Notes: generated by a model from the letters alone, not told the origin. DNA of 62,800 nucleotides from Lyophyllum atratum (GCA_014905825.1 JACGCN010000096.1:1-62800); one strand, 5' to 3'; positions 1 to 11,831 are shown, numbered from the stretch's first letter. Program-made: numbers and translations.

Positions 1-89
1 AGTGACCGGAGAGAGTGACACTGTCATTGAACAACTTCCTAATTAGTTACCCATGTGATCGTTACTCTTCGCGTTTAGTCTGACTCTAA

Positions 90-117
90 GGCTCCGGGCT
101 GGAGGCTCCGGGCTGGT
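90..117. repeat. 14-bp tandem duplication
   Basis: A 14-base unit (GGCTCCGGGCTGGA) occurs twice in direct tandem, the second copy differing only in its last base. It lies beyond the 3' end of the POP3-like gene. No function is apparent. Confidence 0.8.
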
Positions 118-191
118 GACGACCTACCTACGTCTACTGAAATCTTGCCTTGGGTACTTACAGGATTGTACGATGCCGGTACGTGTACATA

Positions 192-1214
192 CTACCCCTC
201 GACAGCCTTCATTCCGGATACCACTCTCCGTGCCTCTTTCTTGAGTATTTTTTCTTCCTTTCTTCTCTGTTTCTCTGCCCTTATATCCTTAGGCGTAGAT
301 GTCCGGACTTGCTTTATATGGGTCGGAACAAACTTCTGAAGGGGCATTGATGCAGCCACGTAGCAGACAAAGTTGGGACGGAGCCCAACGACCCCATGAA
401 ACGGTCCAAATCTGGCCAATTGGACTTGTAGGAGATAAGAACCTGGCAGTAAATAATTCATCTCACAACTTACATCGATACCTAGTACGGCAGCCCTTCG
501 CAGTCCGATTGCCCTCGACAATAAGAGTTCTGCCCCTAACGGCAATATGATGAGCTTGGCTGGAGCTTGAGGTTTAAGTGAATTGTAAGCCGCCACCAAA
601 TGTGGCAGATGATCGACCAGTATCGGTGGGTTGATGTCAGCGCGACAAACGAGGATGAGTTGCAATGGAGAAGGCGGAATATCTTGCGCTGCATTGTCGG
701 TTGTGATCACAGTCAGGCGGCCGTGCCGTATCTGTGATTCTAGCCGCCTTGTCACTTCGTTGATTCCTACTACCAGATGCTGTAAGATTGTTGGTCGGTC
801 AACGGGACCTTCTCTTTCAGATATGGTCATCGAGCCATCTGCAACAACCATTTGCGTTTCCCTGGGCTTCGCTGCCTGGATTCAGCAGGGATAATGTCCG
901 CCCTTTTCTTCTTCCGAGGTTTCTCTGCTCCGAGCTGGATCTTTTTTCCGTTTACGACTCATCTGGTAATTCACGATGCCGTCCACAGGACGAGGGTGTT
1001 GGCCAATACAGTATTTTGTAATTCAAGTGGAATGGACGGCCTGCAAATCAAAATTTCAGTCACCAGTAAAAGTAACACGATAACGTCTCGGTACCCATTG
1101 GATTCGGAAAGGGTTGTCAAGAACACCTTTGAAGACAACTTTCTTTTCTCCAGCCTGTCGATTCTTCGCGCGATTGGAGATATGATTATGTATGCGAGCC
1201 GTTTTTTCCGACAT
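192..1214 (-). CDS. POP3: RNase P/MRP protein subunit POP3-like, frame-disrupted
   Basis: POP3 belongs to the RNase P and RNase MRP ribonucleoproteins that process tRNA and rRNA precursors in the nucleus. Exon 1 (1214-1095) starts at ATG and contains the diagnostic EKKVVFKGVLDNPF followed by RIQW. An intron (1094-1041) ends in TTTGCAG. Exon 2 (1040-192) holds the expected continuation PSIPLELQNTVLAN, DGIVNYQMSRKRKK and, in the intact C-terminal part (851-192), LQHLVVGINEVT and LILVCRAD, ending in a Lys/Arg-rich tail. These blocks are not in one frame. PSIPLELQ is one base off both flanks, DGIVNYQ returns to the spliced frame, and that frame then meets a TGA before the intact 3' part. One shift region contains a run of six T (942-947 on the + strand). 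Either the copy is decaying or the sequence carries indels; a pseudogene is possible, but the essential role of POP3 in yeast argues for error. Confidence 0.7.
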
Positions 1215-1946
1215 AGGTGAAGGCCGCCAATGACAGAGGGGCAACAACTTCAAGCGTAAGTTAAAGTAGGAGAGCTTACGCTTCCACGGGGTCTGGGATT
1301 GCCAAGGGATTGCAGCCCTCATTGTCACTGCCTGACTTGGGCATTATTTGTGCAACGTGCATTGCCAAATAACCCCGGTGTCCAGGAATTGACCATGCCG
1401 GTGATATACTACTACTACTAGTACACCATGAGCTTCTGAGCATAAGTTGTGGCCCTGTACTATAGGCACATCATCGATCATGCTCCTTGGATTTTTACAG
1501 TGATGCAAATTTGTTGCTACTAGATCCAAGTCCACCTCCTTACACAGGCCAGCGCTGGAGAATCCTGAGCTTTCAAGAACTTCCAACATTGGTTGCGGTG
1601 AGCACTCTATCTGCCCTTAATTATCTCAGCACGTTAATCGGACAGCGAACTCAGGCGGAAGACGAAGTAGATGTAAATTTTCATACTATGCTGTGCCAGG
1701 CAGTGGCCTAGTACGCAAGGGGTTTTACAAAACCGTACAGTAGTAGTGCAAATTTCTGACCTAATGAATTATGTCTCCACCTCTACAGATCTCAACCTCC
1801 CGAGCCCGATGCACTGAGGTGTAGTGCACTGAAAAGGTTCCATTCCCAAATATACAGCCTACTTCCTAAACAGTTCCAGCCTAATTGCTTGTAGTTGCAG
1901 GTATATAAAAACATTCCAAAGATGAATAACTACTATCCTTATCCTC
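1215..1946. other. intergenic, divergent POP3-like / GNAT
   Basis: This stretch separates two divergently transcribed genes and should hold both promoters. It contains a short TAC/ACT microsatellite near 1407-1422 and a TATA element before the GNAT gene. The open frames inside are short, lack protein-like composition and are not supported as genes. Confidence 0.6.
1902..1909 (+). promoter_or_regulatory. TATA box of the GNAT gene
   Basis: TATATAAA lies 38 bases upstream of the ATG at 1947. Position and sequence fit a core promoter with a very short leader. No experiment supports it. Confidence 0.5.
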
Positions 1947-3064
1947 ATGCCTGCCGTTCTCTCCCAGATCGCCACATCCATCTTCTACTCGGCGAGCTCT
2001 CTCCCTCCAAATGTTTGGGACAGTCTCGAATCCGACCCTCGTAACTCAAATATCATGTACTCGCATGCGTTGAAAGCGAAGGCTTCTGATCAAGCAATCG
2101 AGGATGATCAAACCTGGATTGTATGCAGCACTGACGATGATGTCGACTTCGTGCTCTCTTGCACCCACCACTCGATGGGCACCTACCCCATCTTCATATT
2201 TTGTACCCACCCATGTTCCGAACTCACCGATCTGTTCGTCACACCTCGTATGCAACTTCTCGCAGAGGCTCTCCATGAATGTGTTCTCATCGAACGCGTC
2301 TATTCGGTATTCGCCCTTGATATGGTATCGCATATATTCGCAGGCGTATGGTCCCACTTGACACAGGTGCCCTTCTACTGTGAACCTTACTATACCGCAA
2401 GGATCACGTTTTGCACGAGACGGACGCTGAGAGTTCGAACATTCACGAAGCTTCCGGATGTATCGTACGACCTGCGACTCGCTGTCGCAGACGATGTTCC
2501 TGCAGCGTCAAAACTTTGCTACGGCTTCGCAGCAGAATCGGTACGTGCCCCTCTTTCGTTGAATACAGTGTTTTCTCATCGTCATTGAAATTCAGGAGCC
2601 ATTTGTTCTGACCATGGAGGAAGCTATGAAGGAGGCGACGTCGCTCGTACACCGCAAACAACTTTGGGTCCATACAATCAAGAAGGACGGCAAGCCTTCG
2701 GAAATCGCCTCTATTGTAGCCGTGACGCGCGAGGGTGGAGGAGTTGCAGCCATCACCAAAGTTTACACCAACCCCAACTGGAGATCGCGGAGGTGTGCCG
2801 AGCGCCTGGTTCGGAAAGTCACGCAAAGGTGTGTTAAGTTTTACGCGCCCAGATTATTGCAGCCTATTAATTTGTGCGTGTAGCCTTCTCATCTCAAAGG
2901 AGAGCGTTGTGCTCTATGTTGCACACAATAATCCAGCGGCGAGCAAGGTTTATAATCGCGTTGGATTTGTAGGCCTCGACGACAACTCGCCTCCAGTTCC
3001 TGGTGTTGATACTTGGTCAGAATTGGGATTCGATAGAGACATTGTAGACCTCGGACATTGGTGA
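1947..3064 (+). CDS. GNAT-family N-acetyltransferase
   Basis: Three exons (1947-2540, 2596-2828, 2884-3064) give 335 residues. The C-terminal third is a GNAT domain: IASIVAVTREGGGVAAITKVYTNP forms the central strands, NWRSRRCAERLVRKVTQ is the acetyl-CoA helix, and VVLYVAHNNPAASKVYNRVGF is the conserved strand/helix after it, where the N-N-P-A-A and Y-x-x-x-G-F pattern is typical. The pyrophosphate-binding motif normally reads R-x-x-G-x-G/A; here it is R-S-R-R-C-A, so the key glycine is replaced. The N-terminal 180 residues are not recognisable and may bind substrate. Introns begin GTACGT and GTGTGT and keep the frame. The substrate cannot be inferred. Related stand-alone GNAT proteins of mushrooms are mostly uncharacterised. 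Confidence 0.88.
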
Positions 3065-3235
3065 CGTCCATTTCAGGTTATAGACCCTGTAGCCATACGG
3101 ACTGTATCGTATGTGTCCCATAATATTGTATTTCTAGCGTCCATAGCCCAGTGCCCACCTGTGACTACTTTATTATAGAGTATCGTGACTCCATGAATCT
3201 TAATTTAATTTGTCAACGGGTTCCACACAACCATC

Positions 3236-6200
3236 ATGTCTGCGTCGAACGGCACTGGCGCAGGTTTAGGACTGGATTTCCTTTCCACTCACAATCGGCA
3301 TCCTCATACCATTGAAACGGATTCAGACACCTCTGAGAAATCCGAGTCCGATTCATCTACCGCCTCAAAGTCAAACGCTGGCATCTCTTCAACAAGGCGC
3401 GAGGCCGACCCTTCAATGCGTATCTCAACGATGCCCTCTTCGAACTCTGGGATGGGTGCCACTTTGCTGCACGAACCTCAAGCGTTTCTTTCCGCAAACC
3501 AACAATCCTCCCTCGCGAGACATGGCACTCTTCTCAGTATAAACGCTGGTGCAGGACGGAATGTCGCAGAACTCAAATCAATTCTTGGAAGCTCTAGCTC
3601 ACGACTGAAACCCGGAGCAGCCCTTCTTCCAGTCCCGGGACACCACTCCTCTGGGGCACAAGGAACATCTCTTGAGCAGGCTAAATCTCGTGTTCGGGTA
3701 GACGTAGACATAATTCTGGACAGCAAAATTTGTGTTCAAGGCGGATATCTCCAGGGCCACATAAAAGTTCATGTTCAGAAAAGGGTCAACGGAGAAACGC
3801 CCATCATGATCTCCGATGGGAAAGTACGAGTCATCGGCTTCGAGAGTATATCAAACGAACTAAATCGATATCCGTTTTATCAATGCTCGTCGCCACTCTC
3901 TACCATTACAGTCACGTCAGGACGTCTTCACGAATCTCATCAGGCTCACGACGCAGAAGGATTTGCACAGGCTATAGAAGGGGAACACAGGCTTCCTTTC
4001 TCCATGTACCTTCCTATGTCTGCAGACTACGGCGTTCCCAAAGGCGTGCTGCAGGCCCATGCAGGGGTGGCAGTTCGATACATCGCAATGGTGTAACTAC
4101 GAAATCTTGTTCAGAGGACCATTGGAAACTGACGTCCGCTAACCCTCCAGATCCATCAAAGTCAAAGACTCTGTATCAGACAGTTACTCTATCGCTCATT
4201 TTTATCGCGACTGCGAGATATGGCCTCGGCTCAACCCCTCTACCATTCTGGCACCTGCTGAACGACCTCTACTGGCGACCACACTCAAAAGTTTATTCCT
4301 GGGTGGATCTGGAAAAGTGGACTTAACGGCGTCTGTACATCGCTCACACTGGATTGCTGGTCAACAATGCTTTGTTAAAGTCAATGTCACTAATGCAAGC
4401 AAGAAAATGGTCAACAGCTTGGCGCTGGCTCTGATTCGCTCGACTGTTGTCTTCAAGCCAGATCACCATCCGGATGCCCTTGATGACGGGCATAACATGG
4501 ACCCCGATGCCTGCCAAACATCGACCACGCAAAAACGGGTTGCCGAATCTGTCTTGCAACTTGGCCAACGTGGCACACGAGGCCACGCCAGTGCAAAAGG
4601 ATGGTGGACAGGTGTTGCCCCTGGGGGCCATCTAGAATTCTCTCATTCCATCCTTTTACCAGTAAGCATTCCTTCTTCAGGGAATCACACACCCTGATCG
4701 TGATCTTAGCCAGATGCATTGTCTGTGATACGCAGTCGATTGTTGGAAGTCGATTACTCCATTCGAGTTACTCTGAGTGCCGGAGCGTTACGAACAGCTG
4801 ACATCCAGGCGTCGTTACCAATTCGGATAGTCAATTTCCTCTCCGTCGACCCACCACCAAGTTGCGCTCTAACTGGAGCCCCTATGGTACACTCTATGCA
4901 ATCAGCCAATGCTCCTCTGAGGAATCACCCCGGGCAGACAGGGGCTTACGATCCATATGTTTCAAACTCGAGGACTTTGGAGTCACTTCCCGAAGCGGAC
5001 GAAGAATGGCTTCCGCCATCGGGACCCAGTTCTCAAAGCACTAGCCCTCAGAACGACTATCTTGCCACAGACGACGCCTATGAGGGTATCTACTATGATG
5101 ATTCTGACGAAAGTTACCCGCCCGATACCGGCGAGCACGAAAAGTACGTCAATCAGAATGAGGAACTAGGAGACCTTACCATGTACGAAGACGACGCGGA
5201 CGAAATCGTCCCAAGTACCATCCACGTCGATCCTGAATACGAGAATGCGCCTCGTTTTGCCGACTTATACCATGCTTCTGTACACGAGGATCTCTACTCA
5301 GCTGGTCTAGGGTTTCAAGGGGACGAGCCACAGAAATTGGCAAACCTCATAACTAGACACCAAACGCCTACAGAGGCAAGAATTGGAGAGCATGCGTTAC
5401 CAAAACATGGATCTCACCAAGAGCATCACTCGGACTCCTTGCGCCCAAATTCCCGTCCACCGGTTAATTGGACAAGACCTACTCGTCCCCAGGGGCCTTC
5501 TTCCTTTGCTCAACGTGTTCAGATCAAACTGGAGGCTGCGGCTGCGACCTCAAATTTACGACCTAGCGCAGGCGATGATTCTGTGGCCCAGAAGGAGACG
5601 CCATTTGCGGCTATAGATGACAAAGTAGTCACCCCTTCTACAGACGGGCAGACAGGCATTCTCGGTGCGACCGATGGTATGCCTCATTACATGCCATATT
5701 ATCCTACCTGATATTTGAATAATTTTTCCACCACCTACAAGAGCGAAACTCCCCTCCGACTATCTATAGCTCTCGGAATCGCACCATGGGCACTCAATTG
5801 AATATAGGGGAAGACACCCACCGTCACGCTGCATCGCTCTGTTCTATTCCGTATTCCGAATCCACGACGTCCTTGCCTTACAGAAAGATGACAAGCTCAG
5901 GATTCAGCAACCACAGTGGCGGCGAAGGTGGTTCGCGTCTGTTGCCGACGCCACCTTCCATTACGAGTACCACAGCCTTGACCGCACCCCTCATACTACC
6001 TGAACCCACAGCACCGCTTTCTCCCACCCTCCAACATTGTCCTACCAACTACGATCGCCCGGAGCTAAGTCGTACCTCACACCAGCAATCACAATGCTCA
6101 GATAAAACGGCACAGCCGGAACAGGACAGCAATTTTCCCCTCGAGGCGATTCCAAGTGCCGGCTCCCGCGCAAATGTGGGCCCACGACCGTCGCTATTAG

Positions 6201-6307
6201 CGCTCGAGCAGCGAGCCGGTAGCCTGGGAGGATCTTCGAATTCAGTGAAGGAGAGGATCAAGGAGCTGGAAGAGAGGCAGCGTTTCCTGGAGCTGAACGA
6301 GCCTTGA
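3236..6307 (+). CDS. arrestin-like (ART/ARRDC-type) protein
   Basis: Four exons (3236-4092, 4151-4661, 4710-5676, 5742-6307) encode 966 residues. A disordered Ser-rich N-terminus of about 150 residues precedes an arrestin-N fold (RVDVDIILDSKICVQGGYL, then GKVRVIGFESI and VAVRYIAMVSIKVKDS) and an arrestin-C fold (GKVDLTASVHRSHWIAGQ, FVKVNVTNASKK, SRLLEVDYSIRVTLSAG, LPIRIVNFLSVDPPPS). The C-terminal 380 residues are acidic and disordered and end in a short coiled coil (VKERIKELEERQRFLELN). Fungal alpha-arrestins recruit ubiquitin ligases to plasma-membrane cargo for endocytosis. No PPxY ligase-binding motif was found, so it may use another adaptor route. The intron-1 junction is phase 2 (GT|GTAACT), which restores the conserved M-V-S-I-K reading. 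The gene is convergent with VTA1. Confidence 0.9.
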
Positions 6308-6582
6308 CTGTTCTGCTTCCTTTCTGCTCTGTCTTTTAAGACATCCCTCTCGTGGCTTGAATGGTGGACAAGTTATGAAGTGGGGTGGGTAAGATACATC
6401 GTGAAATAGATACGTTACATTAAGTGAATTGCTATCTGCTAATCGACCTGGAAAGGAAAAAGAATGTATGATGATCCTCAACTTGTACATATATGCCATG
6501 AAATGTGTGATGATAAAATTAGGGACCTTGTTTCATTCCCAAACCAGCTGAGAAATAGAAAGAAGGGGAGCATCACCATGGC

Positions 6583-8295
6583 TCAACGGTGTAGACGGTC
6601 GTGATCACCTCCTAAAATCATGAGCGCGTTCCTCAGCTCCTTCCGCGCCTGCTCAGCATCCTCGTAGTCGAGAGCGCTGATGGCAAAACGGCAATGTTTC
6701 TGCGCTTTCGCAACAATGGTCGGCGTTAACTCGAAGGCAGGTGGAGGTGATGGCGGCGCGTAATGTGGTGGTGGGGCAGACGGCGTGTAGATGCTGTGGT
6801 GGGTCGGAGGTAACTGAGGTGCTGAAGCGTGCGGTGACGAGTAATAGGGATCGTTGCTATGCATAGAGGGCTGTGGTATATGGGTTGGCGGTGCTCCTGC
6901 TCCCGTAGCCCATCCTTGCTGGGGGTCCGGAATGAACCCAGGAGGTAGGATGCTCAGGTCGATACCTCCGTGGGTCGCAGCATCTCCGTATGTGGTAGGC
7001 ATGGATCCGTTGACGGGCCAGTGAGCACCATCATCCTCAACATATAAGCGTCCGTCGTGAGATGGAGACGTCGGCGCAGAGGAGCTGGCCACGGACGAAT
7101 CGGACAGACCGCCGTCTACAGAGGGTGTGAAGTGGACGGACTTCTTGGAAGAGTCGTCGCTATTAGTTGTTCCAGCAGAACCTGGTATTGTACCCCCATT
7201 CTGGTGCAAGGCGTAATACTCGTCGCCATCGTGTGGCTCAAGCTCTCCGTTCACCCATGCATTCTTCCTCAACACGCCCCCGCTACCGCTAGCGCTTCTC
7301 GGTCTATGTTCTTTCTTACTTGTCGGGGAAGGCTGCTCTTCCCAGTCGACCGAAAATTCTTGTGCGGTTCCTGGGGTCGCAGCAGTGCTCCAACTCTCAG
7401 GTGTGGCCTCTCCCTCACCACCCCATCCCTCCCGCCTGCGAGAGCCAGCGGTGAGGTTATGACGTGGCGGGGTTTGTGGTTGCAGTGCGAAAGGTGGTTG
7501 AGTGGCAAATGGTACTTCGATGTGATTGGGCGGAGAGGCGCGCTTGACGCTCTTGTCGGATCCGGATCCGGGGCCTCGGGATGGTTGGCCATTATCAATG
7601 GGCGATGTCTTCGTAGGCGGAAAGGGCGAGGCGGGTGGCGTAGCATCTCGGTCCTCCTCTTCGGCAGAAGTTGCTGGACCAGGAGTGGGCTTCCGGCCTT
7701 CTCGGAAGGCTTTCGCAATGTCGGCGGCTTTCCACTTGGCGTATCTGATCTTCTCCTCTGTCTATGAAGTGAGAAGATTGATCAGTAATCATGACTGGTA
7801 TAGATGATGAGCGTTTTGTACCGAATCAGATATCTCGGCTTTCGGGAATATCTTGAGGACTTCGAGAAAGTTTGCTGCGGCCAAGAATTTCTTTGCTGTA
7901 GACCTAAGGAGATGATAAGTTGTGGGGGCAGTCTCTGTCTGATCAAAGACCGACCTCGTCGCAGAAGCTGTCCGATCTTCGTTGTCGGCCATGGCAAAGA
8001 CCTTCAAAGCGAAGTTCTCGACGTACGCTGCGCTGACAGATTCGATATCGAGGGCGTCGTTCGGACCAATTTCCTTCTTGAAACGCTCGAGAACGCCGAG
8101 GAGGGCGAAGAGGACATCGCGTGAAGGCGAATCTTTGGCTTTCAGGGAGATACCAAGTTGTGCGGCATGATATGCACACCAATAGGCGATGACAGGATCC
8201 TGTTTCTGGAGCTCATGAGCGCGCTGGAGATAGGGTGATATAGACTTGAGGGCTTGTGAGACTGGAGGGAGACCGAGGAGAGATTGGGAGGCCAT
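6583..8295 (-). CDS. VTA1: VTA1/LIP5, Vps4 cofactor
   Basis: VTA1 activates the AAA ATPase Vps4 and helps strip ESCRT-III from late endosomes. Three exons (8295-7955, 7903-7822, 7761-6583) give 533 residues. The N-terminal tandem-MIT region is clear (LKSISPYLQRAHELQKQDPV, IAYWCAYHAAQLGI, then ADNEDRTASATRSTAKKFLA and AANFLEVLKIF). The middle 230 residues are Pro/Ser-rich and disordered. The C-terminal VTA1 domain that binds Vps4 is present (VAKAQKHCRFAISALDYEDA, QARKELRNALMIL). Intron 1 is 51 nt, divisible by three and free of stops, so retention would insert 17 residues; removal restores the family consensus. It is longer than the yeast protein because of the linker. Confidence 0.95.
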
Positions 8296-8676
8296 TGTGG
8301 CAAGACGAGACGGCAGCGGCTCTGGTTATACGGGATCAAGTTTTGGATGACGTAACGTGACTCGATCATTCCGAGCTCCCGATCACACTCCAGAACACGT
8401 TCAAGTCGCGTTGCTTGATATCTTTGTTCGATGCCTTTCTCCATATGTTACCTTTTAGCCTTCGCGGCAGAAGCAGCTGATCCCTGGCGAGAATAAATAT
8501 CCAGAGAAGCAGCTCTGCCTCGAGGTAAACACGCGCCTCGACTTCCACCGTGGGGCGCGCATTGGACGTGAACGCTTACTAGCGGTCAATGACGTCGTGA
8601 TCAACCTGCATATTCGGACTCAAAGACCATCTACAACACATTAGTGATATGCTAGTATTGTTATCGCCCCAAAGTA
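8296..8676. promoter_or_regulatory. VTA1 upstream region with CRE-like sites
   Basis: The 381-bp spacer between the VTA1 start and the 3' end of the next gene has no supported ORF. It contains TGACGTAA (8348-8355) and TGACGTCG (8590-8597), which match the ATF/CREB-type bZIP consensus TGACGTCA at seven of eight bases. Their use is an inference. Confidence 0.4.
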
Positions 8677-10007
8677 TCACGAATCAGGGGGCAACTGCAG
8701 GTGCCCTTTCATCGATACAGGGCTCTCCATGACGTGTGTCTGCTTCCCCGGCTCCAGCGTGTTCACAAGCAATGTCGACACGGGAGTCTTCGCCTTTCTT
8801 GGCTCAGGAGAGCGACTAAGCGATGCGGGAACAATGCTGTGCTCCTGCTTGCGTGCCGAAGGAAGAGCACTCGCGGAGGATCCACGGGAGCTTTGAATGG
8901 AGGGTGGGAGTGGGCTTGAAAGATGCGGGTTCGCAAGGTTTGCGAGCCCAGTATTTGGTAAACTGGCTGAAGCGTTTGGAGAAAGCGAGGTCTGCGTTAA
9001 CGGCGGAGTTCTATCTGGTGTCGTTGAGTTCTGCCGTGAGCTGGTCTTGGTAAATTTGAAAGTGGGGGCTTTCAGGGTATGAAATTCCGTCAATGCTTTG
9101 GATAAGTGGTCCAACTGTAGACGATTTTCGTATGAGCATTTGGGTATTCGGCTAAATTTCGAAAATGAAATAAAAATACCTTGTTCATAATCTCCTGGAT
9201 GGACTCCTTTCTGCCTTCGAATTGATCATCCAAGTTAGCAAACTGCTCCTCCCTGGCTTTCTTGATCTCAAGCTCTTCATCGCCTGCAGCGTCGACACCC
9301 TCCTCGTCGCCGTCATGCGTATCCGTTCCGATACTATCGCTTGTTGCCTTTCTCTTCGCCTTTCCTTTCCTCATACTATCGCCCCAGTCCCTCCTTTCAC
9401 CAACGTTAGGGTCTCCTAATCCCTTGCCCTTCCCTCGTCCACGACCTTTGCCTGCAGCCTTCCCCTTTCCATCACTAGTTCCCACTCCCTCCATCTCCAA
9501 ATGCATCTTGGCAACCTCGTTCTGTAGTTCTAGCACCCGGGATAGATGCACCCACTGCTCCTCCTTGCTTCCGCTATCCATTCTCCGAGTTGGAGGAGCA
9601 CCCGTGCCCTTGAAACCCATGTGATGTGGTGAGTGTGGGTCCGACGGCGCAAGCACTCCGATAGGTGTTCCGTCGTAAGGGTCGTACAGGTAGTCTTTTT
9701 GCGCATTTGGATCATGCGGCGTCGAATCTGTCGGGCTCCGTCCATCAAGACGTTCATTATTCTGTGGCGCCGGGGTATAATCGCGTATTAGACCGTCGTC
9801 GGTTTCTTCTTCAAGAGGCTGGCCTCGCATTTTGGCCAAGATGGCATCATGCGGCGACGTGAAGCCAGTCGGGGGCGTTTTGTGAATAGGCTTCAGATTT
9901 TCATCTGGGATTTCAGTTATGTTGGTATATGTGCGGTTTAGATCATTTGAGGCGCTGGGATCATTGGTCTTGTCATGGTCTTTTGTGCCAAACCATGAAT
10001 TCAGCAT
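8677..10007 (-). CDS. conserved-looking hypothetical protein, 421 aa
   Basis: Two exons (10007-9180, 9114-8677) joined at MNK|LDHLSKAL give 421 residues; the intron starts GTATTT and ends CTACAG. I do not recognise a family. The N-terminus MLNSWFGTKD is followed by a disordered region with an acidic stretch (QPLEEETDDGLIRDY). A helix follows (VHLSRVLELQNEVAKMHLEM), then a Gly/Lys/Arg-rich segment (GKGRGRGKGKG) resembling a nucleic-acid-binding or nuclear-localisation patch. A second helix spans the splice junction (FANLDDQFEGRKESIQEIMN then KLDHLSKALTEFH), which suggests a coiled-coil interaction module. The C-terminus is Ser/Pro-rich and disordered. A full palindromic CRE lies 31 bp upstream of the start. 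The role is unknown; a scaffold-type protein is the most one can say. Confidence 0.75.
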
Positions 10008-10037
10008 CGAAGGTCAAAGTGCAAGACCCACTTGGTG

Positions 10038-10045
10038 TGACGTCA
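10038..10045. promoter_or_regulatory. palindromic CRE (TGACGTCA)
   Basis: A perfect ATF/CREB palindrome sits 31 bp upstream of the start codon at 10007. With the near-perfect sites upstream of VTA1 it suggests bZIP control of this neighbourhood, but this is only motif evidence. Confidence 0.45.
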
Positions 10046-10613
10046 CGTTCTTGTGATGTGTTGAATTCGCCAGGCCGAGATACCTGGTTCGAGGTCCGCG
10101 ACGGCTAATAAAAATAGCTTTCAACTCATTTTACTATCGTCATTATGCCTGGCTACCGCGAGTTCTGTCCTTGCTGCACGTCGAACTGCGTTACATTCAG
10201 ACTAGGCAAATCACCAGCAAAATAAACGGTTTGGCCAAGAAGGCATGGAATCGTCAAAGAGGAAGCGATAAATAGTTTGGTCAGCATAGCGCAATGATTC
10301 TTTCACTTTCGTTGAATTGCTTTTATATGTCTTATTTTTATACTTCAACAGCAACGGATCCGGACCGCCAGCGGACCCGTGGCGTATTCCTCAAAGAGAA
10401 GATTGTCTCGTGTGAGAGAAGTCGTTCGGAAGAGAAAAGTAAATCGGCGGGTTACATGAGGTCCTCGAATTCCGTGGCAGGGCCAGAATAACTAGAGTTG
10501 GGTGCTGCGGAAGGAGAGACCCGGAGAGATATAATTCTTAGAGGATGATTGACTTGGACGATGCGAAACTTTAGGTAGTGATATATGAAAAAAGTATCAT
10601 GTGCAAGGATCTA
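10046..10613. other. intergenic, no gene seen
   Basis: Lies between the divergent upstream region of the 421-aa gene and the 3' end of the first esterase. It is AT-rich around 10290-10350. No ORF with homology-like features, no tRNA cloverleaf and no repeat was found. Confidence 0.55.
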
Positions 10614-11566
10614 CTACTCCCATGGCAGATCTCGAATACACGCGTCTGTCATAAGACAAGATGTAAGAGCGCTATTCCGTACAAAGTCCAGGGAGGAAGT
10701 CCACGTACTGGGAACTGCTTGTCCAGCAGCGTTGACCTTGCTTTTCAAGGTACTGGTGCCACAAAGTAATCCTCTCACAAATGCCTGTGCTACTACGTTA
10801 GCTCCAGCTGCACTGGTGTGAAGGTGGTCGTTTGGATAAAATGTCGTGGTCTGTATCTGTCCGAGTTTGTTATATGATTGGGCCGTATACGCATAATGAT
10901 CGACGTAGACGATGTTCCTTCGGGTGCCAATACTCTTCGCATACGTGACAAAACGTCCATCAGCCGCGATGGTACTTCCAGACCATATATTATCTGGGGT
11001 CACAGAGGATATGATCGGGATGGCTCCTTTGGCCAAAAGGGGTGCGATGGCGTTCTCGATGTAGAATGCGAAACTGTGAATCAAAATTTTCGTCCCACTG
11101 GGAGGCACGGGTCAGTCAGGGTATTTGTGATATTAAGCATATAAAAATGCCCACTTGGCTGCGGTAACGGTGCTAGTGATATCATAGCCATCGCCGACAG
11201 CATCTTGTTTTCCATTGTCGACCGCGCCTGCGGAGCCGTCATTGTGTCCGAATTCTATGATGACGAAGTCTCCCTTCTTAGCAGCGTTGACAACGGTCGT
11301 AAACCGTCCCTGGTCGCTATAGCTCCTGGCGCTCTCGCCACCTACAGCGTCGTTCACGACAGGAATAGTCAGGTATTGAGAGAGCGGCACCCCCCATCCT
11401 AAGACAGGGATCTCAGTGGGCATTGTGATGTATTTGAGAAGACGATACCTTGTGTTCCCGAACCGCCGCCACCCAACGCCATAGTGGAATCTCCGATGAG
11501 GTACAGAGTCTGCCCATATCCAGCGGATAGCAACGAGAGGACCGAGAGAGCGATTGCGACAAACAT
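10614..11566 (-). CDS. rhamnogalacturonan acetylesterase (CE12, SGNH), copy 1
   Basis: Secreted esterase that removes acetyl groups from rhamnogalacturonan I in pectin. Four exons (11566-11449, 11398-11155, 11097-10709, 10645-10614) give 260 residues. A signal peptide (MFVAIALSVLSLLSAGYG) precedes block I TLYLIGDSTMALGGGG with the catalytic Ser, block II VGGESARS, block III IIEFGHNDGS and block V NDHLHTSAAGANVVAQ with the Asp/His pair. Exon 4 is predicted from GTACGT..GACAG; it gives an end P-N-A-C-I matching P-N-G-C-I of copy 3. That intron is 63 nt without stops, so a read-through form is also open. Splice positions are identical in phase to the downstream paralogue, proving recent duplication from a common intron-bearing ancestor. 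Confidence 0.93.
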
Positions 11567-11831
11567 GTTAGTAGACAGAATTGGTGTACACAAGCATCTG
11601 TCGCAATGTACTTATTACTGGAAACAGTGACGCCACGGACCGCACAGAAACGGACGTGGCCCGGAGAGACTAAAAATAGAGGACCACAAGGCCTTAGGCT
11701 ACGGCTTCTGTAGCAAGGGGCTTTGAAGTCTTTTCCCCGATGTTCACGCGGAGTATCAAGTGCGAGATAATGCGTCGACATGCTAGGATATTCGCCCAGC
11801 GTCCGAGTCACGCGTGGATCTCATTAATCCA

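Noticed and set aside
1407..1422. TAC/ACT microsatellite
   Set aside because: A short simple repeat with no sign of regulatory or mobile-element function.
5677..5741. Stop codon of the arrestin ORF at 5711 as the true protein end
   Set aside because: A GTATGC..TACAAG intron joins frames and adds a coherent C-terminus with a coiled coil.
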